DNA of 64,000 bases from Cyanobacteria bacterium TGS_CYA1 (GCA_026129135.1 JAHCIQ010000006.1:225815-289814); one strand, 5' to 3'; counted from the stretch's first letter, positions 1-9,382 are shown. Translations and numbers: made by a program. The notes: generated from the letters alone by a model not told the origin.

Positions 1-696
1 CCACAGCCTCCGCAATACGCAGGCAACTACAATCCCCCTCCCGGCTATTCTGTACCGGTACAGGGATACAGACAGGGTAGAGTGGCATACGCTCCAGCCG
101 GGCTTACAATCAAAGCAAATTTGGCTACTTCTATAACAAGTCAGCTGGCTAAACCAGGTGACCTGGTGCAGGCGAATGTAAGTCAAGCCATAATGCTTGG
201 TGATTCGCAAATTCCTCTGGGCTCGGTCCTCTTGGGTCAAGTTTCGGATGCACAAGCAAGCCGCCGATTTGGTCTGACTGGAAAACTAGGAATTCAGTTC
301 AACAGATTGAGAACTCCAGACGGTGTGGAAACACCTATAAATGCTCACCTTGTAGGTGGAATCGGTAAATATGAGGACAAAGCCAATAACGATCAGTTCG
401 TTGGAGAATCCTGGAAAACCAAAGCGGTTCAAACAGGTATTCGAGGCGCAGCTGGCGCTGGTCTTGGTGCGGCACTTGGTACTGCTGTCGGTGCAATCGC
501 TGGTGGTGGCAGAGGCGCCGGACGTGGAGCTTGGTCCGGTACCGCAATTGGTGGCGGTCTGGGTGTAGCTGACTCCTTGATTCTGCGTAAAGGTAGAGAA
601 GTGTCAATTCCTTCTGGAACAGCAGTTGAAGTTCAACTTGATGCACCCGTTTCTATTGCCGGAGGTGCTCCCGGTCAATATGGAGGAGCCTACTAA
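1..696 (+). CDS. Secreted/envelope protein with TrbI/VirB10-like domain (5' end outside window)
   Basis: The reading frame is open from base 1, so the gene begins upstream of the window; the first in-window start (GTG at 82) is probably internal. The visible N-terminal part is rich in Pro, Tyr, Gln and Asn, like an extracytoplasmic linker. The folded part runs from about base 100: a beta-rich region with a 'GD-x-V-x-A' segment and an 'IPLGS-LLG-V' segment, a Gly/Ala-rich hydrophobic stretch around bases 440-560, and a final 'IPSGT-VEVQLD' strand. This layout resembles the small barrel-like domain of TrbI/VirB10 C-termini that is common in secreted proteins. The convergent neighbour at 771-2255 carries the same domain, so the two look paralogous. 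The biochemical role is not known. The gene ends at the strong hairpin at 716-755. Confidence 0.72.
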   Translation, partial: PQPPQYAGNYNPPPGYSVPVQGYRQGRVAYAPAGLTIKANLATSITSQLAKPGDLVQANVSQAIMLGDSQIPLGSVLLGQVSDAQASRRFGLTGKLGIQFNRLRTPDGVETPINAHLVGGIGKYEDKANNDQFVGESWKTKAVQTGIRGAAGAGLGAALGTAVGAIAGGGRGAGRGAWSGTAIGGGLGVADSLILRKGREVSIPSGTAVEVQLDAPVSIAGGAPGQYGGAY

Positions 697-715
697 GCTC
701 CAGGGTACAACGAGA

Positions 716-755
716 AAACTAAGAGGCTCGGTAGAGATACCGAGCCTCTTAGTTT
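716..755. terminator. Bidirectional intrinsic terminator
   Basis: A perfect 18-bp inverted repeat (716-733 with 738-755) closes on a GAGA tetraloop, with a T-rich tract (CATTTCTTTTTT) to its right. It lies between two convergent genes. The arms begin with AAA and end with TTT, so each strand reads a run of U after the stem and it can serve both genes. Confidence 0.9.
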
Positions 756-770
756 CATTTCTTTTTTAGT

Positions 771-2255
771 TTATTTCTTGGACTTGCCTTTTCTGTCCAC
801 TTCGCCGCGGACTTTCGAAGTAGCACCAGGCATCAGTTCGGCTTCTGTCATAGCTTCACCGGTGAATTCTTTTTGCAGTTCTACAAGAAATTCATCGCCA
901 GGTTTGATTATGGCTTCTTGACCCTTGGTGACAGTGTCTTCAATAATCCAGCTACCAGGAATTCCACTAAGGAAGCCCCATGCGAAACCTTTGAGGCGAC
1001 GATGTCGCACATTGGTTCCAACTGGTTTCATAAACGCGAAAGACGGATTGATTGCTCCCATCACTCCTAGTGCAACTGGCATAGCTCCGAAGGTGAAAGC
1101 ACCGGCAGGAGCCATTGCAGCATTCAAACCAACTCGAACCGCCTTGTAGCGCAACTGTTGTCCCCAGGGTCCAGTTATCTGTCCATCATGATTCACACCA
1201 AGCAGACGGCCTTCGGCTTTATTTTTGACAATACGAGCTCTTCTTGCAGGTTTTGCATTCAATGCTATATGTTCGCCTTTTTCATTCAAAATTTCATCGA
1301 ATGCGATTCCAATACATCCAGAATTTCTGTACCAGCGTGTGGGGCTGACCAGAGAGTGCATAACACTTCTAGCTGGCAAACAATAGTCGATATGTCCAGT
1401 GACTACGCTTCCTTTTTTGGCGATATGTCTGTCGCCGATTTTGATATCGTACTTAAGCCGGGCTTGAATGTTGTCTCCGAGCTTGGCTGTTTTACTCGAG
1501 AGTTGCGAAACCATAGCAACGGGGAACTGAGCACCCGCTTTGATATGAGTTTTGCCTTCGTCAGTAGGTAGTTCTTCATAGACAATTGTGGACTGAACTT
1601 CTTCGCTTTCGTCACTGTCTATTGTTATGATGCCCTCTTCATCCTCTTTTGCGCCATCTTCCAGGAAGGAAAGATCTGCTTCGTTTTTTTCTGGAGTCAG
1701 AAGCGGAGTAAGAGAATTTTCGTGCTGAGGAATCTTAAGCGAACTAATGTCGCCGTTGTTGGAAGGTTCTTCTGGCTTGGCATCAGTCTTTTCAGCCAAC
1801 TGTGGTGCTTGCGTTTCTGTGGCTTGCGCTTCAGTGGTTTTGGTTTCAGATTCTGCAATTGAGGTCTCTGTGGTTTTTGACTCTGAAACTTTTTCTTGCG
1901 GGGGAGCAGACAATGTCTCAACTTTAGCTTCTGCGGTCGTTTCTGTTTTTGCTTCAACCTGTGAAGGTGCTTGCGTTTGGACCGAGGTCTCGACTGGTGT
2001 TTCACCTGCAGCTTTAGTTTCGACCGCTTCTTTAGACTCTACGACTGCATTAGACTCTACCGCCGCATTGGACTCTGTAACAGCCTTTGCCTCGCCATCG
2101 GTCACGCTGGCGGTTGAGGTTGCCAGACTGGTTGGTTGAGTTAATGTGCTTTCCTGCCAGGCAAATGCTGGTGCTGCGGTGGTGAAGATAAGCTGTAGCG
2201 AAAGAATCACACGAGCGCATCTCGTTTTAGAGCGATGAGAAGATTTGAGCTGCAT
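771..2255 (-). CDS. Secreted protein: signal peptide, Glu/Thr/Ala-rich linker, TrbI-like domain
   Basis: The 494-residue product opens with a basic n-region and hydrophobic core ending in Ala-x-Ala (cleavage near residue 32), so it is exported. Residues ~35-225 are low complexity, dominated by Glu, Ala, Thr, Val, Ser and Lys with repeated V-E-S/E-T-K units, and are probably extended and surface-exposed. Residues ~235-480 form a folded domain with 'KLGD-IQARL', 'KKGS-VTGHI' and a Gly/Ala-rich hydrophobic segment, matching the domain of the gene at 1-696. The start ATG at 2255 is preceded by an AGG-containing sequence. The function is unknown. The linker could span periplasm or cell wall, which is inference from composition only. 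Confidence 0.8.
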   Translation of the reverse strand: MQLKSSHRSKTRCARVILSLQLIFTTAAPAFAWQESTLTQPTSLATSTASVTDGEAKAVTESNAAVESNAVVESKEAVETKAAGETPVETSVQTQAPSQVEAKTETTAEAKVETLSAPPQEKVSESKTTETSIAESETKTTEAQATETQAPQLAEKTDAKPEEPSNNGDISSLKIPQHENSLTPLLTPEKNEADLSFLEDGAKEDEEGIITIDSDESEEVQSTIVYEELPTDEGKTHIKAGAQFPVAMVSQLSSKTAKLGDNIQARLKYDIKIGDRHIAKKGSVVTGHIDYCLPARSVMHSLVSPTRWYRNSGCIGIAFDEILNEKGEHIALNAKPARRARIVKNKAEGRLLGVNHDGQITGPWGQQLRYKAVRVGLNAAMAPAGAFTFGAMPVALGVMGAINPSFAFMKPVGTNVRHRRLKGFAWGFLSGIPGSWIIEDTVTKGQEAIIKPGDEFLVELQKEFTGEAMTEAELMPGATSKVRGEVDRKGKSKK

Positions 2256-2348
2256 ATGCCTACCCTATATTTGAAGAATATAATTTTATCCCATGCACGA
2301 ATATCTGACTCTTCTTTTTAGATGCCAGTATGTCGCTTGTATTGGAGA

Positions 2349-5264
2349 TTACATTCCAGGTCCGAGCAGTTGGAACGCAGCCCAGTTTCGTGGATTGCGA
2401 TCTCTTGACATGGACAGGAGTTGCGCTTGCCTCAGCGATTTTGCAGCGTTTAAACCTTGTTTCTTGTTTTGATAGAAACTGGCTAATTCGCTGACTCTGC
2501 TGTTGTCAGGCGCGCTCCACAAGCTCATCATAACGTTGCGAGCGCCGGCATAAGTGAGTCCTCGGCTGAATACCTGGATACCTTTGCCCTCACAATTGTC
2601 GCCATTTACTGAGGTCTGACTCAAAATCACAAGGTCATTAGGCATGTTGATAGCAAATAATTGCCCCGCCGATGTCTGTTGATTTTTATCAGTTGTTTGA
2701 GTGAATGGTAGTTTCACTTTCATCGGATTGTAGTCAGCTAATTTGAGTGACGATGAGAGGTGAAATACCGATTTTCCTTCAGCTTCTTTTTGCAAAGCAA
2801 GCAAATCTCCTTGTGGCAGTTTCGTCACCAGGTCTGGACTTACAATTGAGCTAATTTGCGAACTTTCAGTTTGTTCTGAAGGCGAGTCGTTGGCTGAGAC
2901 AAGTACTGTCAAACTGGTGGCGGTGCTTGAAGGTGTATCGAGTAATGACCTCATGGATGGTGCCAAGGTCAATAAGTGATTCTCGACGAAGTATTTACCG
3001 TTTTCGTCAACCAGCGCAGCAAATGGCAGGTTGAACAAGGGACCGTCCGGAATGATGACTATTTGTTTGTCATCACTCGTTGGCAAAAATCCGCGCACGG
3101 CTGTCGGGAACAGGTCGTTGTACAGATTTTGCAAAAGCACTCTGTCATTACCATTGGGCTCGCCCGCAAGCGATGAGAGAACCCCTGCAACTTGTTTTTT
3201 CAGTCTTTCTTCACCGACTGGCAAAACGCTGGCTGAAAGTCGTCCCAGAGGATCAACTGTAAAACACAAAGTTGAGGTGTTGCCAACCAGATATTCGATT
3301 GTGGTCAGCTGGTTATTACGAGCATTGTTGATGATTTCTTCTACTGTGGTCGGATAAGGAGCTATCAATCTAGCCAGTGATTTATTTTCTCTGGCGAGTG
3401 TGCTGAATCGAGTAATCCAGTTAGTCCATTCTTTGGCAAGACGGTCGGGAGTGCTCGAAGATTCAGCTGCGTGCAAATGAGCTTTTTGTTTGAGCAGGTC
3501 TTTGTAGACGCTTTCATCTCCTTGCTTGACATCGGCTTCCCTCTGATTCCATATATTGTTGAATTGTTCTTCTTTCAACTGCTCTGCTGCAAGCAATGCT
3601 TGTTCTGACATTCCTTGCGATGCAACAAGTACAATTAATTGATGGGCAAAGTCGCGTCTGGTTGTTGGATATCCCAGACTTTCTGCTGATGGATAAAAGC
3701 CGGCTTGAGGTGAGCGGAAATGGGAAAGAGCTGCTTTGAGATCTTCTTTTGCTTTATCCAACATGTTATTGGCGATATTTATTTTGGCCGACAAAGTGTA
3801 AGCGCGCCATAAGCATGAATCGTCACTGTATTTCTTGGCGAAATCGAGCCCTTTGTTCAGATATTTTTGTGCGGTTACTGGATCTGCCATTTTCATTGCT
3901 GTTTCGGCAACGGCTATGTAAGCTCGAGGTGCAATCGTTCCAAAACGTTCTGGATTTTTGTCGATCATAGGTAAAAAGGTGTTGTAGTGGTCCATTGCTT
4001 CTTTAACTTTGCCAGCACGGAATTTTGCACAAGCCAGATTGCTTGCAATTGCAATTTGCAATTTTGGTTGTTCGGGCTTAATCAGACCTTGAACTTCCAT
4101 TGCCTTTTCAAAGTAAGGAACTGAGTTGAAAATGTCTCCTGTGGTCGCTTCAATTACGCCCAGTGCATTTTGAAGTTCGGCATGGTGATAGTAGCTGCCT
4201 GATTTTTCGAAGAAAGGCAGCAAGTCTTTGAAAATTTTGGTGGCAGCTTCAGTATCACCGGTGCTGGCGAGAGCAAATCCATAGCCCATCATAAGGTTAG
4301 CCCGACCCTCTTTAATGAGGGGGGTGTTTTTGTCGAGACCTTTAGCCGACTCATATGCTAGTTGATAAGACGCTTTGCTATCTTTGAAATCTCCTAGAAC
4401 ATATTGAGCATTACCTAGACAGCATAGTGCCGTGATTTTGGCTCTTTTGTCGGGGATTTTGTCAGCGATAGTTATGCCTCTTTGAGCCTCCTCAAGTGCA
4501 GCAACATACCAGCCGAGTTCTGACATTAACGAAGATATTTTCGTACGCAAAAATAGAGCAGTGTCCAGATTGTTTCCTTGTTCAAGATACTGTGCCGATT
4601 GGTGAAAAAAGACAATTGCTTCTTTGTGTTTGCCGTTTTGAAGAAGCAGACTGCCAGCAAGGTTTAAAACGGTGGAGGCTTCTAGAGGATCTGTATCTGA
4701 TTGACCCACTAGAGTCTTCAACGCCATTTCAAGTTGTTTTGCAGCCCAAACTGGATTCTCCAGACCAAAATAAGCTTGAGCCAAAGCCACACGAGCTCTA
4801 CCAAGGTCGGTCTGAGCATTAATGGCGCTTAAGACTTCGACTGCATTTTCACCAAGTTGTTTTGCTCTTACCCATTTACCTTGTTGCAAAGCCACTTTGC
4901 ACATTCCAATAAGAGCTTTTCCTTGACCTTCTGCATATTTCATTTCGATTGAATCGCCGTATGCGTCTTGCCATCTAATTAAGGCTTCGTGCGTATTGCC
5001 CTGTTTGAAAAATTTATCCGCCTGCGCATTGATTTTGTTTACACGCTCAATGGCTGAGCCAGTTTTTTCGGTGTTAACGAAACGCATCAACTCTTGAACG
5101 TTTTCTTGGCGAACTTCTTGCAAGCGGGGATTAGATCCGCCTCCGGCGGGGGCACCGGCGGGACTTTGGGCCATTGCAGCTTGAGCATTTACACTAAGCA
5201 TCAAAATAGCCAACCATGCGGTATTTTGTCCCAGGAGTTGCGATTTGGTTCGTGTCGATTTCAT
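2349..5264 (-). CDS. Secreted TPR protein with degenerate CHAT domain
   Basis: I place the start at ATG 5264, giving 971 aa, because this yields a proper signal peptide (MKSTRTK, hydrophobic core, AQAAMAQ cleavage region). The longer frame from 5360 would run into the divergent glpD leader. Residues ~55-560 are tandem TPR helices, with repeated AxxxxGxxxxA patterns spaced about 40 residues apart. The C-terminal ~300 residues are a CHAT (caspase-like) domain: 'PDGPLFNLPFAAL', then the His region (H835), then 'DLVILSQTS' and 'AGARNVMMSLW'. The family normally has LSACET at the nucleophile site; here Thr884 stands where Cys is expected. The domain is therefore probably not a protease and may act as a binding module. 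Confidence 0.85.
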   Translation of the reverse strand: MKSTRTKSQLLGQNTAWLAILMLSVNAQAAMAQSPAGAPAGGGSNPRLQEVRQENVQELMRFVNTEKTGSAIERVNKINAQADKFFKQGNTHEALIRWQDAYGDSIEMKYAEGQGKALIGMCKVALQQGKWVRAKQLGENAVEVLSAINAQTDLGRARVALAQAYFGLENPVWAAKQLEMALKTLVGQSDTDPLEASTVLNLAGSLLLQNGKHKEAIVFFHQSAQYLEQGNNLDTALFLRTKISSLMSELGWYVAALEEAQRGITIADKIPDKRAKITALCCLGNAQYVLGDFKDSKASYQLAYESAKGLDKNTPLIKEGRANLMMGYGFALASTGDTEAATKIFKDLLPFFEKSGSYYHHAELQNALGVIEATTGDIFNSVPYFEKAMEVQGLIKPEQPKLQIAIASNLACAKFRAGKVKEAMDHYNTFLPMIDKNPERFGTIAPRAYIAVAETAMKMADPVTAQKYLNKGLDFAKKYSDDSCLWRAYTLSAKINIANNMLDKAKEDLKAALSHFRSPQAGFYPSAESLGYPTTRRDFAHQLIVLVASQGMSEQALLAAEQLKEEQFNNIWNQREADVKQGDESVYKDLLKQKAHLHAAESSSTPDRLAKEWTNWITRFSTLARENKSLARLIAPYPTTVEEIINNARNNQLTTIEYLVGNTSTLCFTVDPLGRLSASVLPVGEERLKKQVAGVLSSLAGEPNGNDRVLLQNLYNDLFPTAVRGFLPTSDDKQIVIIPDGPLFNLPFAALVDENGKYFVENHLLTLAPSMRSLLDTPSSTATSLTVLVSANDSPSEQTESSQISSIVSPDLVTKLPQGDLLALQKEAEGKSVFHLSSSLKLADYNPMKVKLPFTQTTDKNQQTSAGQLFAINMPNDLVILSQTSVNGDNCEGKGIQVFSRGLTYAGARNVMMSLWSAPDNSRVSELASFYQNKKQGLNAAKSLRQAQLLSMSRDRNPRNWAAFQLLGPGM

Positions 5265-5389
5265 TAGAGAATAGCTCGCCTCAAAAAGTACCTTATAAAG
5301 ATAAACAAATAAGCCAAAATTTTCCTTTGAGTTTGCCAAGGTTTCAAGAAGTATGGGCAAAAAATAACGTTGCTAGTAACATAGAACAA

Positions 5390-7054
5390 ATGCAAACGCG
5401 CCGTGAATCTCTGGAGCAAGCGCAGGGTAAAACCTATGATTTGCTCATAATTGGTGGTGGTATTGTCGGAGCGGGAATCGCCCACGATGCCACGAATAGA
5501 GGAATGTCCGTCCTTCTTGTCGAGAAGGATGATTTTGGATCTGGAACTTCAAGTAAGACCACCAAGCTAATTCATGGTGGGCTCAGATATTTGGAGCAGT
5601 TGCACTTCAGGCTCACGCGAGAATTGTGCCAGGAGCGCGGACTTTTGGAGAGTCTGGCTCCCCATCTAGTTCGCGACCTCAGTCTGGTTTTGCCCGTTCT
5701 GCGCAACAAAAAATTATTTGGTCTCAAAGCAGGTCTTGGTCTCACGTTATATGACGCACTATCGGGACACATAGCTGGGTCCAAAAGACACGAAAGCTTG
5801 TCAAGGCATAGCGTGCTCGAATGTGCTCCATTTCTAGATCCAAATGAAATCGTTGGTGGGCTTCGCTTTCACGATTGTGTCACCGATGACACCAGACTGG
5901 TGATCGAAGTGTTAAAAACGGCTCAGAGTAACGGTGCTAACTTAATCAACTATGTCGAAGCGCAAGACATAAGAAGCGAAGGCGATAAAAAAATTCTAGT
6001 ATGTCGCGACCGAATGAAAGGTCAGGATTTGAGTTTTTCATTTCGCTCCTGCGTTAATGCCACAGGAGTCTGGTCGGACGAGTTGAATAAAAGATTCGAC
6101 ACCAGCTGGAAAAGTAACGTTAAGCCAGCTAAAGGTATTCACATAGTCGTGCCTTATTCTGCGCTTGAAACGAACACGGCTCTATTCCTTCCTTCTCCCG
6201 ACGAAAGATATGTATTTCTCGTTCCCTGGCAGAAAGCATTAATGATTGGAACCACTGATACAAATTATCAGGGGTCTTTAGATAACCCACTGCCCGAGCT
6301 AGAAGAAATCGATTTTCTTTTGTCTGTAGTGAATCACTATACGAAGAGAAGCAAACTCAAACGCGAAGATGTCATAGCCGCCTGGGCGGGTTTGCGACCT
6401 CTGGTAAGCGAAGGAGAGGGCGATTCTGCCGGTACTGCTAACATGTCTAGAGAGCACAAGATATTTGTGGGTCCTCACAATACCGTTGGTATCGTCGGTG
6501 GTAAATTAACCAATTTCAGAATTCTGGCTCAACAAGTTGTAGACAAGGCCCTTGAGCAATTCAGCACTCAAGAGCGGGGCAAATTTCATCCTTCTACAAC
6601 TGACCGAGTAATGCTTGGAGGATATACTTCGCGTGAAGATTATCTAACTCAAACCGCGGTAGTTTCTACCAAAGCGCGTTCCTTGGGGCTCGAGCCTGCG
6701 GTGATAGATCATTTAATATCCAGTTATGGTTCGCGTGCCGAGCATGTACTCGAATTGGTCCAGGAGGATGAATCGTTATCTAAAAGGATTTGTTCTGAGT
6801 TTCCTCCAATCATGGCCGAGGTGGTATATACAATTAAACACGAGATGGCTATTTCCTTGAGCGATATCTTGTTTAGAAGAATCAGACTGGGACTGGTTCA
6901 CCAGGCGCAAGCACTGGATGCGGTGCCAAAGGTCGCGCGTCTGGTTCAGAATATGCTTGGGTGGGATAACGCGCGCACTTCTGCAGAAATAGCTCAAATC
7001 AACACGATGCTCGAGTCGCACATGATATTCAAGGAAGCAAAAGTACACGCATGA
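5390..7054 (+). CDS. glpD: Glycerol-3-phosphate dehydrogenase (FAD-dependent)
   Basis: Oxidises sn-glycerol 3-phosphate to dihydroxyacetone phosphate and passes electrons to quinone at the membrane. I chose ATG 5390 (554 aa); an upstream in-frame extension to 5216 would overlap the divergent CHAT gene. An N-terminal Rossmann FAD motif GGGIVG lies at residues 22-27, followed by the family signature 'KLIHGGLRYLE' and 'GTTDTNY' in the substrate domain. The C-terminal ~120 residues match the GlpD cap domain, and the length is typical of the family. The stop overlaps the next gene's start (ATGA), so the two are translationally coupled. No strong Shine-Dalgarno sequence is visible. Confidence 0.93.
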   Translation: MQTRRESLEQAQGKTYDLLIIGGGIVGAGIAHDATNRGMSVLLVEKDDFGSGTSSKTTKLIHGGLRYLEQLHFRLTRELCQERGLLESLAPHLVRDLSLVLPVLRNKKLFGLKAGLGLTLYDALSGHIAGSKRHESLSRHSVLECAPFLDPNEIVGGLRFHDCVTDDTRLVIEVLKTAQSNGANLINYVEAQDIRSEGDKKILVCRDRMKGQDLSFSFRSCVNATGVWSDELNKRFDTSWKSNVKPAKGIHIVVPYSALETNTALFLPSPDERYVFLVPWQKALMIGTTDTNYQGSLDNPLPELEEIDFLLSVVNHYTKRSKLKREDVIAAWAGLRPLVSEGEGDSAGTANMSREHKIFVGPHNTVGIVGGKLTNFRILAQQVVDKALEQFSTQERGKFHPSTTDRVMLGGYTSREDYLTQTAVVSTKARSLGLEPAVIDHLISSYGSRAEHVLELVQEDESLSKRICSEFPPIMAEVVYTIKHEMAISLSDILFRRIRLGLVHQAQALDAVPKVARLVQNMLGWDNARTSAEIAQINTMLESHMIFKEAKVHA

Positions 7055-8079
7055 GCAATAAACTGATCAAGCCAAAAGTTGCGGTGATGGGTGTCTTGCA
7101 AGATGCCGTCAAAAAGGCGATAGATGATCAGTTTGTTTATGTCGAAATGGAACGTTCTGAACCGTTTGCCGAAAGTGAGATGATAAGCAATCTTCAAGGG
7201 TTCGATGCCGTTTTGTGCGAACCATTGGACAGCGTTTCGCCTAAAATAATGGATTCATGTCCATCTCTTAAAATGGTATCTAACCGTGCTGTTGGCTTTG
7301 ATAACGTAAGTATTGCTGAAGCCAGTAAGCGTGGAATTCTTGTCTGTAATACCCCGGGAGTTCTCGATGACGCCACAGCAGATCTGGCATTTGCTTTGTT
7401 GCTTGCATGTTCGAGACGTATTTGCGAAGCCGATCGATATGTTCGTCAGGGCAAATGGCAGGGCTTTCAAAGCGATCTTATGCTGGGACCTGATTTGCAA
7501 GGAAAAACATGTGGCATTATTGGCATGGGCAGAATCGGCAAGACATTTGCTAAAAGAGCCGTAGCTTTTGGGATGGAAATTATTTATACAAGGCATTCCA
7601 AGCCAGATATGCTCGATAAAGAGCTTGAGCGCGACTTGGGTGCAAGAAGAGTAGAAATTGTGGAGCTGCTTTCGAGTTCTGACTTTATTTCTATTCATTG
7701 TCCTCTCAATCGTGCCACCAGAAAATTAATTGGCAAAAAAGAGCTTTCGTGCATGAAAGAGTCAGCCATCCTGATCAATACTTCAAGAGGCGCCGTCATC
7801 GACCAGATGGCTTTGCTGCGTCATCTACAGGAAGGTAAAATTTTTGCTGCTGGTCTTGATGTTTTTGAAGATGAGCCAAACGTGCCAGAAGAATTTTTTA
7901 CCTTAGATAATGTGGTACTGACTCCTCACATAGGTTCGGCTTGTTTTCAAACCCGACAAAACATAAGCATGACAGCAGCTCAAGCGATTATCGATGCTTT
8001 TACAGGAAAAAAACCGAAACATTTGCTTAATGATGAAGCCTTTGAACAGTTTTTAGATTCAGTCAATACAAAGGCATAA
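7051..8079 (+). CDS. D-2-hydroxyacid dehydrogenase (glyoxylate/hydroxypyruvate reductase type)
   Basis: A 342-aa NAD(P)-dependent D-isomer-specific 2-hydroxyacid dehydrogenase. The nucleotide-binding motif GMGRIG is at 158-163, and the catalytic triad is visible as R246 (NTSRGA), E275 (FEDEP) and H293 (TPHIGSA). The overall sequence is closest in style to glyoxylate/hydroxypyruvate reductases, which interconvert hydroxypyruvate and D-glycerate or glyoxylate and glycolate, but the substrate cannot be fixed from motifs. It starts inside the glpD stop codon (4-nt overlap). Co-expression with glpD suggests a role in three-carbon or glycerol-derived carbon flow, which is inference. Confidence 0.88.
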   Translation: MSNKLIKPKVAVMGVLQDAVKKAIDDQFVYVEMERSEPFAESEMISNLQGFDAVLCEPLDSVSPKIMDSCPSLKMVSNRAVGFDNVSIAEASKRGILVCNTPGVLDDATADLAFALLLACSRRICEADRYVRQGKWQGFQSDLMLGPDLQGKTCGIIGMGRIGKTFAKRAVAFGMEIIYTRHSKPDMLDKELERDLGARRVEIVELLSSSDFISIHCPLNRATRKLIGKKELSCMKESAILINTSRGAVIDQMALLRHLQEGKIFAAGLDVFEDEPNVPEEFFTLDNVVLTPHIGSACFQTRQNISMTAAQAIIDAFTGKKPKHLLNDEAFEQFLDSVNTKA

Positions 8080-8086
8080 ATCCAAG

Positions 8087-9382
8087 ATGAGCACTGCGCT
8101 TCAAAAGAAAGCCTGGTTTGCCTATTTCAGTTTTCTTTTGCTCTGGATTCTTGCCACTTATGGCGATACCATCAACGCTTTCATATCCGACAAGATTTTT
8201 GCTTACGAGCGAGACGGTTCGGTATACACTTGTGATTTCATCTTGTACTACAACAATGGCAAGTTGGCCTGGCGTGCCTTTCAAGACCATATCAATATCT
8301 ACGACCCAGTATTGCAAAACGAAGGCTTGCAGCAGCTGGTAAAAATGAAGCTCGACAAAATTTTTTATTCGCAATATCCACCATATCTTTTTCTTTTGAT
8401 GATGCCGTTGCCTTTTTTGCCCATAAAAACAGTATGGGTTTTGTGGGAAGTATTCGGATTACTAGGTGTCATATGCAGTATCATTCTGCTGGTCGAAAAA
8501 CTCGAACTGGGTAAATTTAAAAAGGCTTGCTTGGTTGTCGCTTCACTTTCGAGTTTTCCATATTGGTTATGCTTTAGACTGGCACAGGTAGCGCTTTTAC
8601 TTTATCCTGCATTCCTGGGTTATTTTATTTGTCTGCAAAATAAAAAATGGTTTCAAGCTGGATTGCTTGGTGGATTTTGTCTTTTGAAATTGCAGTATGC
8701 TCCAGTGATGTTTTTGCTTGGATTGATTCTTGGCGGTTGGCAGTTCTTTGCTGGTTTTTCGCTTATGGGCATTATTTATTTGCTTGGGTCTATTTTTGTT
8801 CTTGGTTGGAAAAACGTTGGTGGTTATCCCGAAGCACTCAAATTTGGCGAGATTGGTGGACAGGTCACAGGCGTATCGCCTGAAACGCAGCAGAACATAA
8901 GAGGACAACTGGTCTGTCTATTGAATAATGATGGACCACAAATTCACGCAGTCGTAAGTGTTTTGTGGCTTCTTGTAAGTCTAACCCTTGCCTATGTATG
9001 GTTCAAGAATCGAAGACCTGTTTTGCAGGGCAATAATCGTATTTTCATGTATATGGGCTCAATCACCTTGTTGTCTTTACTCATTTCGAGTCCGCACACT
9101 CATAAACAAGACTATGTATTCGTCATTTTGCCTGCAGTCTGGATTTTGTTTGGTCTTATGCCAGAAGCTCAGTTGGCAAGTAAAAAGGTTATGGCTCTCA
9201 AATTTTTGATAATTGCTTTTCCGTTCTTGAGCTGGTTCTTTTTCCTGTTGACTGCATTTATGCCCGCAATTATTCAGCCTTTTTTCGCATGGGCAGTAGT
9301 TATGCTAGTCTTGCTTCTGTGCTCTAGAAAAGAACTGGCTGTTTATTCATCAGTAAATTCGTCGTCATCTTCATCTTCGTAA
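8087..9382 (+). CDS. Polytopic membrane glycosyltransferase, GT87/DUF2029-like
   Basis: The 431-aa protein has about 9-10 hydrophobic segments and a conserved-looking first periplasmic loop with 'CDFILYYN', 'NIYDP' and 'YSQYPPYLFLLMMP'. This matches the GT-C fold, polyprenyl-phosphate-sugar-dependent glycosyltransferases of family GT87 (DUF2029), which act on the periplasmic face. The acceptor is unknown. It follows the dehydrogenase by 7 nt, so it may be part of the glpD operon. Its last residues are a run of seven Ser, and these codons lie antisense to the acidic tail of rsgA: the two genes overlap tail-to-tail by 40 nt. Confidence 0.78.
   Translation: MSTALQKKAWFAYFSFLLLWILATYGDTINAFISDKIFAYERDGSVYTCDFILYYNNGKLAWRAFQDHINIYDPVLQNEGLQQLVKMKLDKIFYSQYPPYLFLLMMPLPFLPIKTVWVLWEVFGLLGVICSIILLVEKLELGKFKKACLVVASLSSFPYWLCFRLAQVALLLYPAFLGYFICLQNKKWFQAGLLGGFCLLKLQYAPVMFLLGLILGGWQFFAGFSLMGIIYLLGSIFVLGWKNVGGYPEALKFGEIGGQVTGVSPETQQNIRGQLVCLLNNDGPQIHAVVSVLWLLVSLTLAYVWFKNRRPVLQGNNRIFMYMGSITLLSLLISSPHTHKQDYVFVILPAVWILFGLMPEAQLASKKVMALKFLIIAFPFLSWFFFLLTAFMPAIIQPFFAWAVVMLVLLLCSRKELAVYSSVNSSSSSSS

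Noticed and set aside
1747..2139. 130-codon plus-strand frame opposite the Glu/Thr/Ala-rich linker
   Set aside because: It is the complement of the low-complexity region and reads as a Val/Ser/Ala-rich string with no ribosome site.
5265..5360. Longer N-terminus of the CHAT protein
   Set aside because: The start at 5264 gives a clear signal peptide; the longer form would bury it and overlap the glpD leader.
5216..5389. Upstream extension of glpD
   Set aside because: The extra 58 residues are not part of the GlpD fold and run opposite to the CHAT signal peptide codons.
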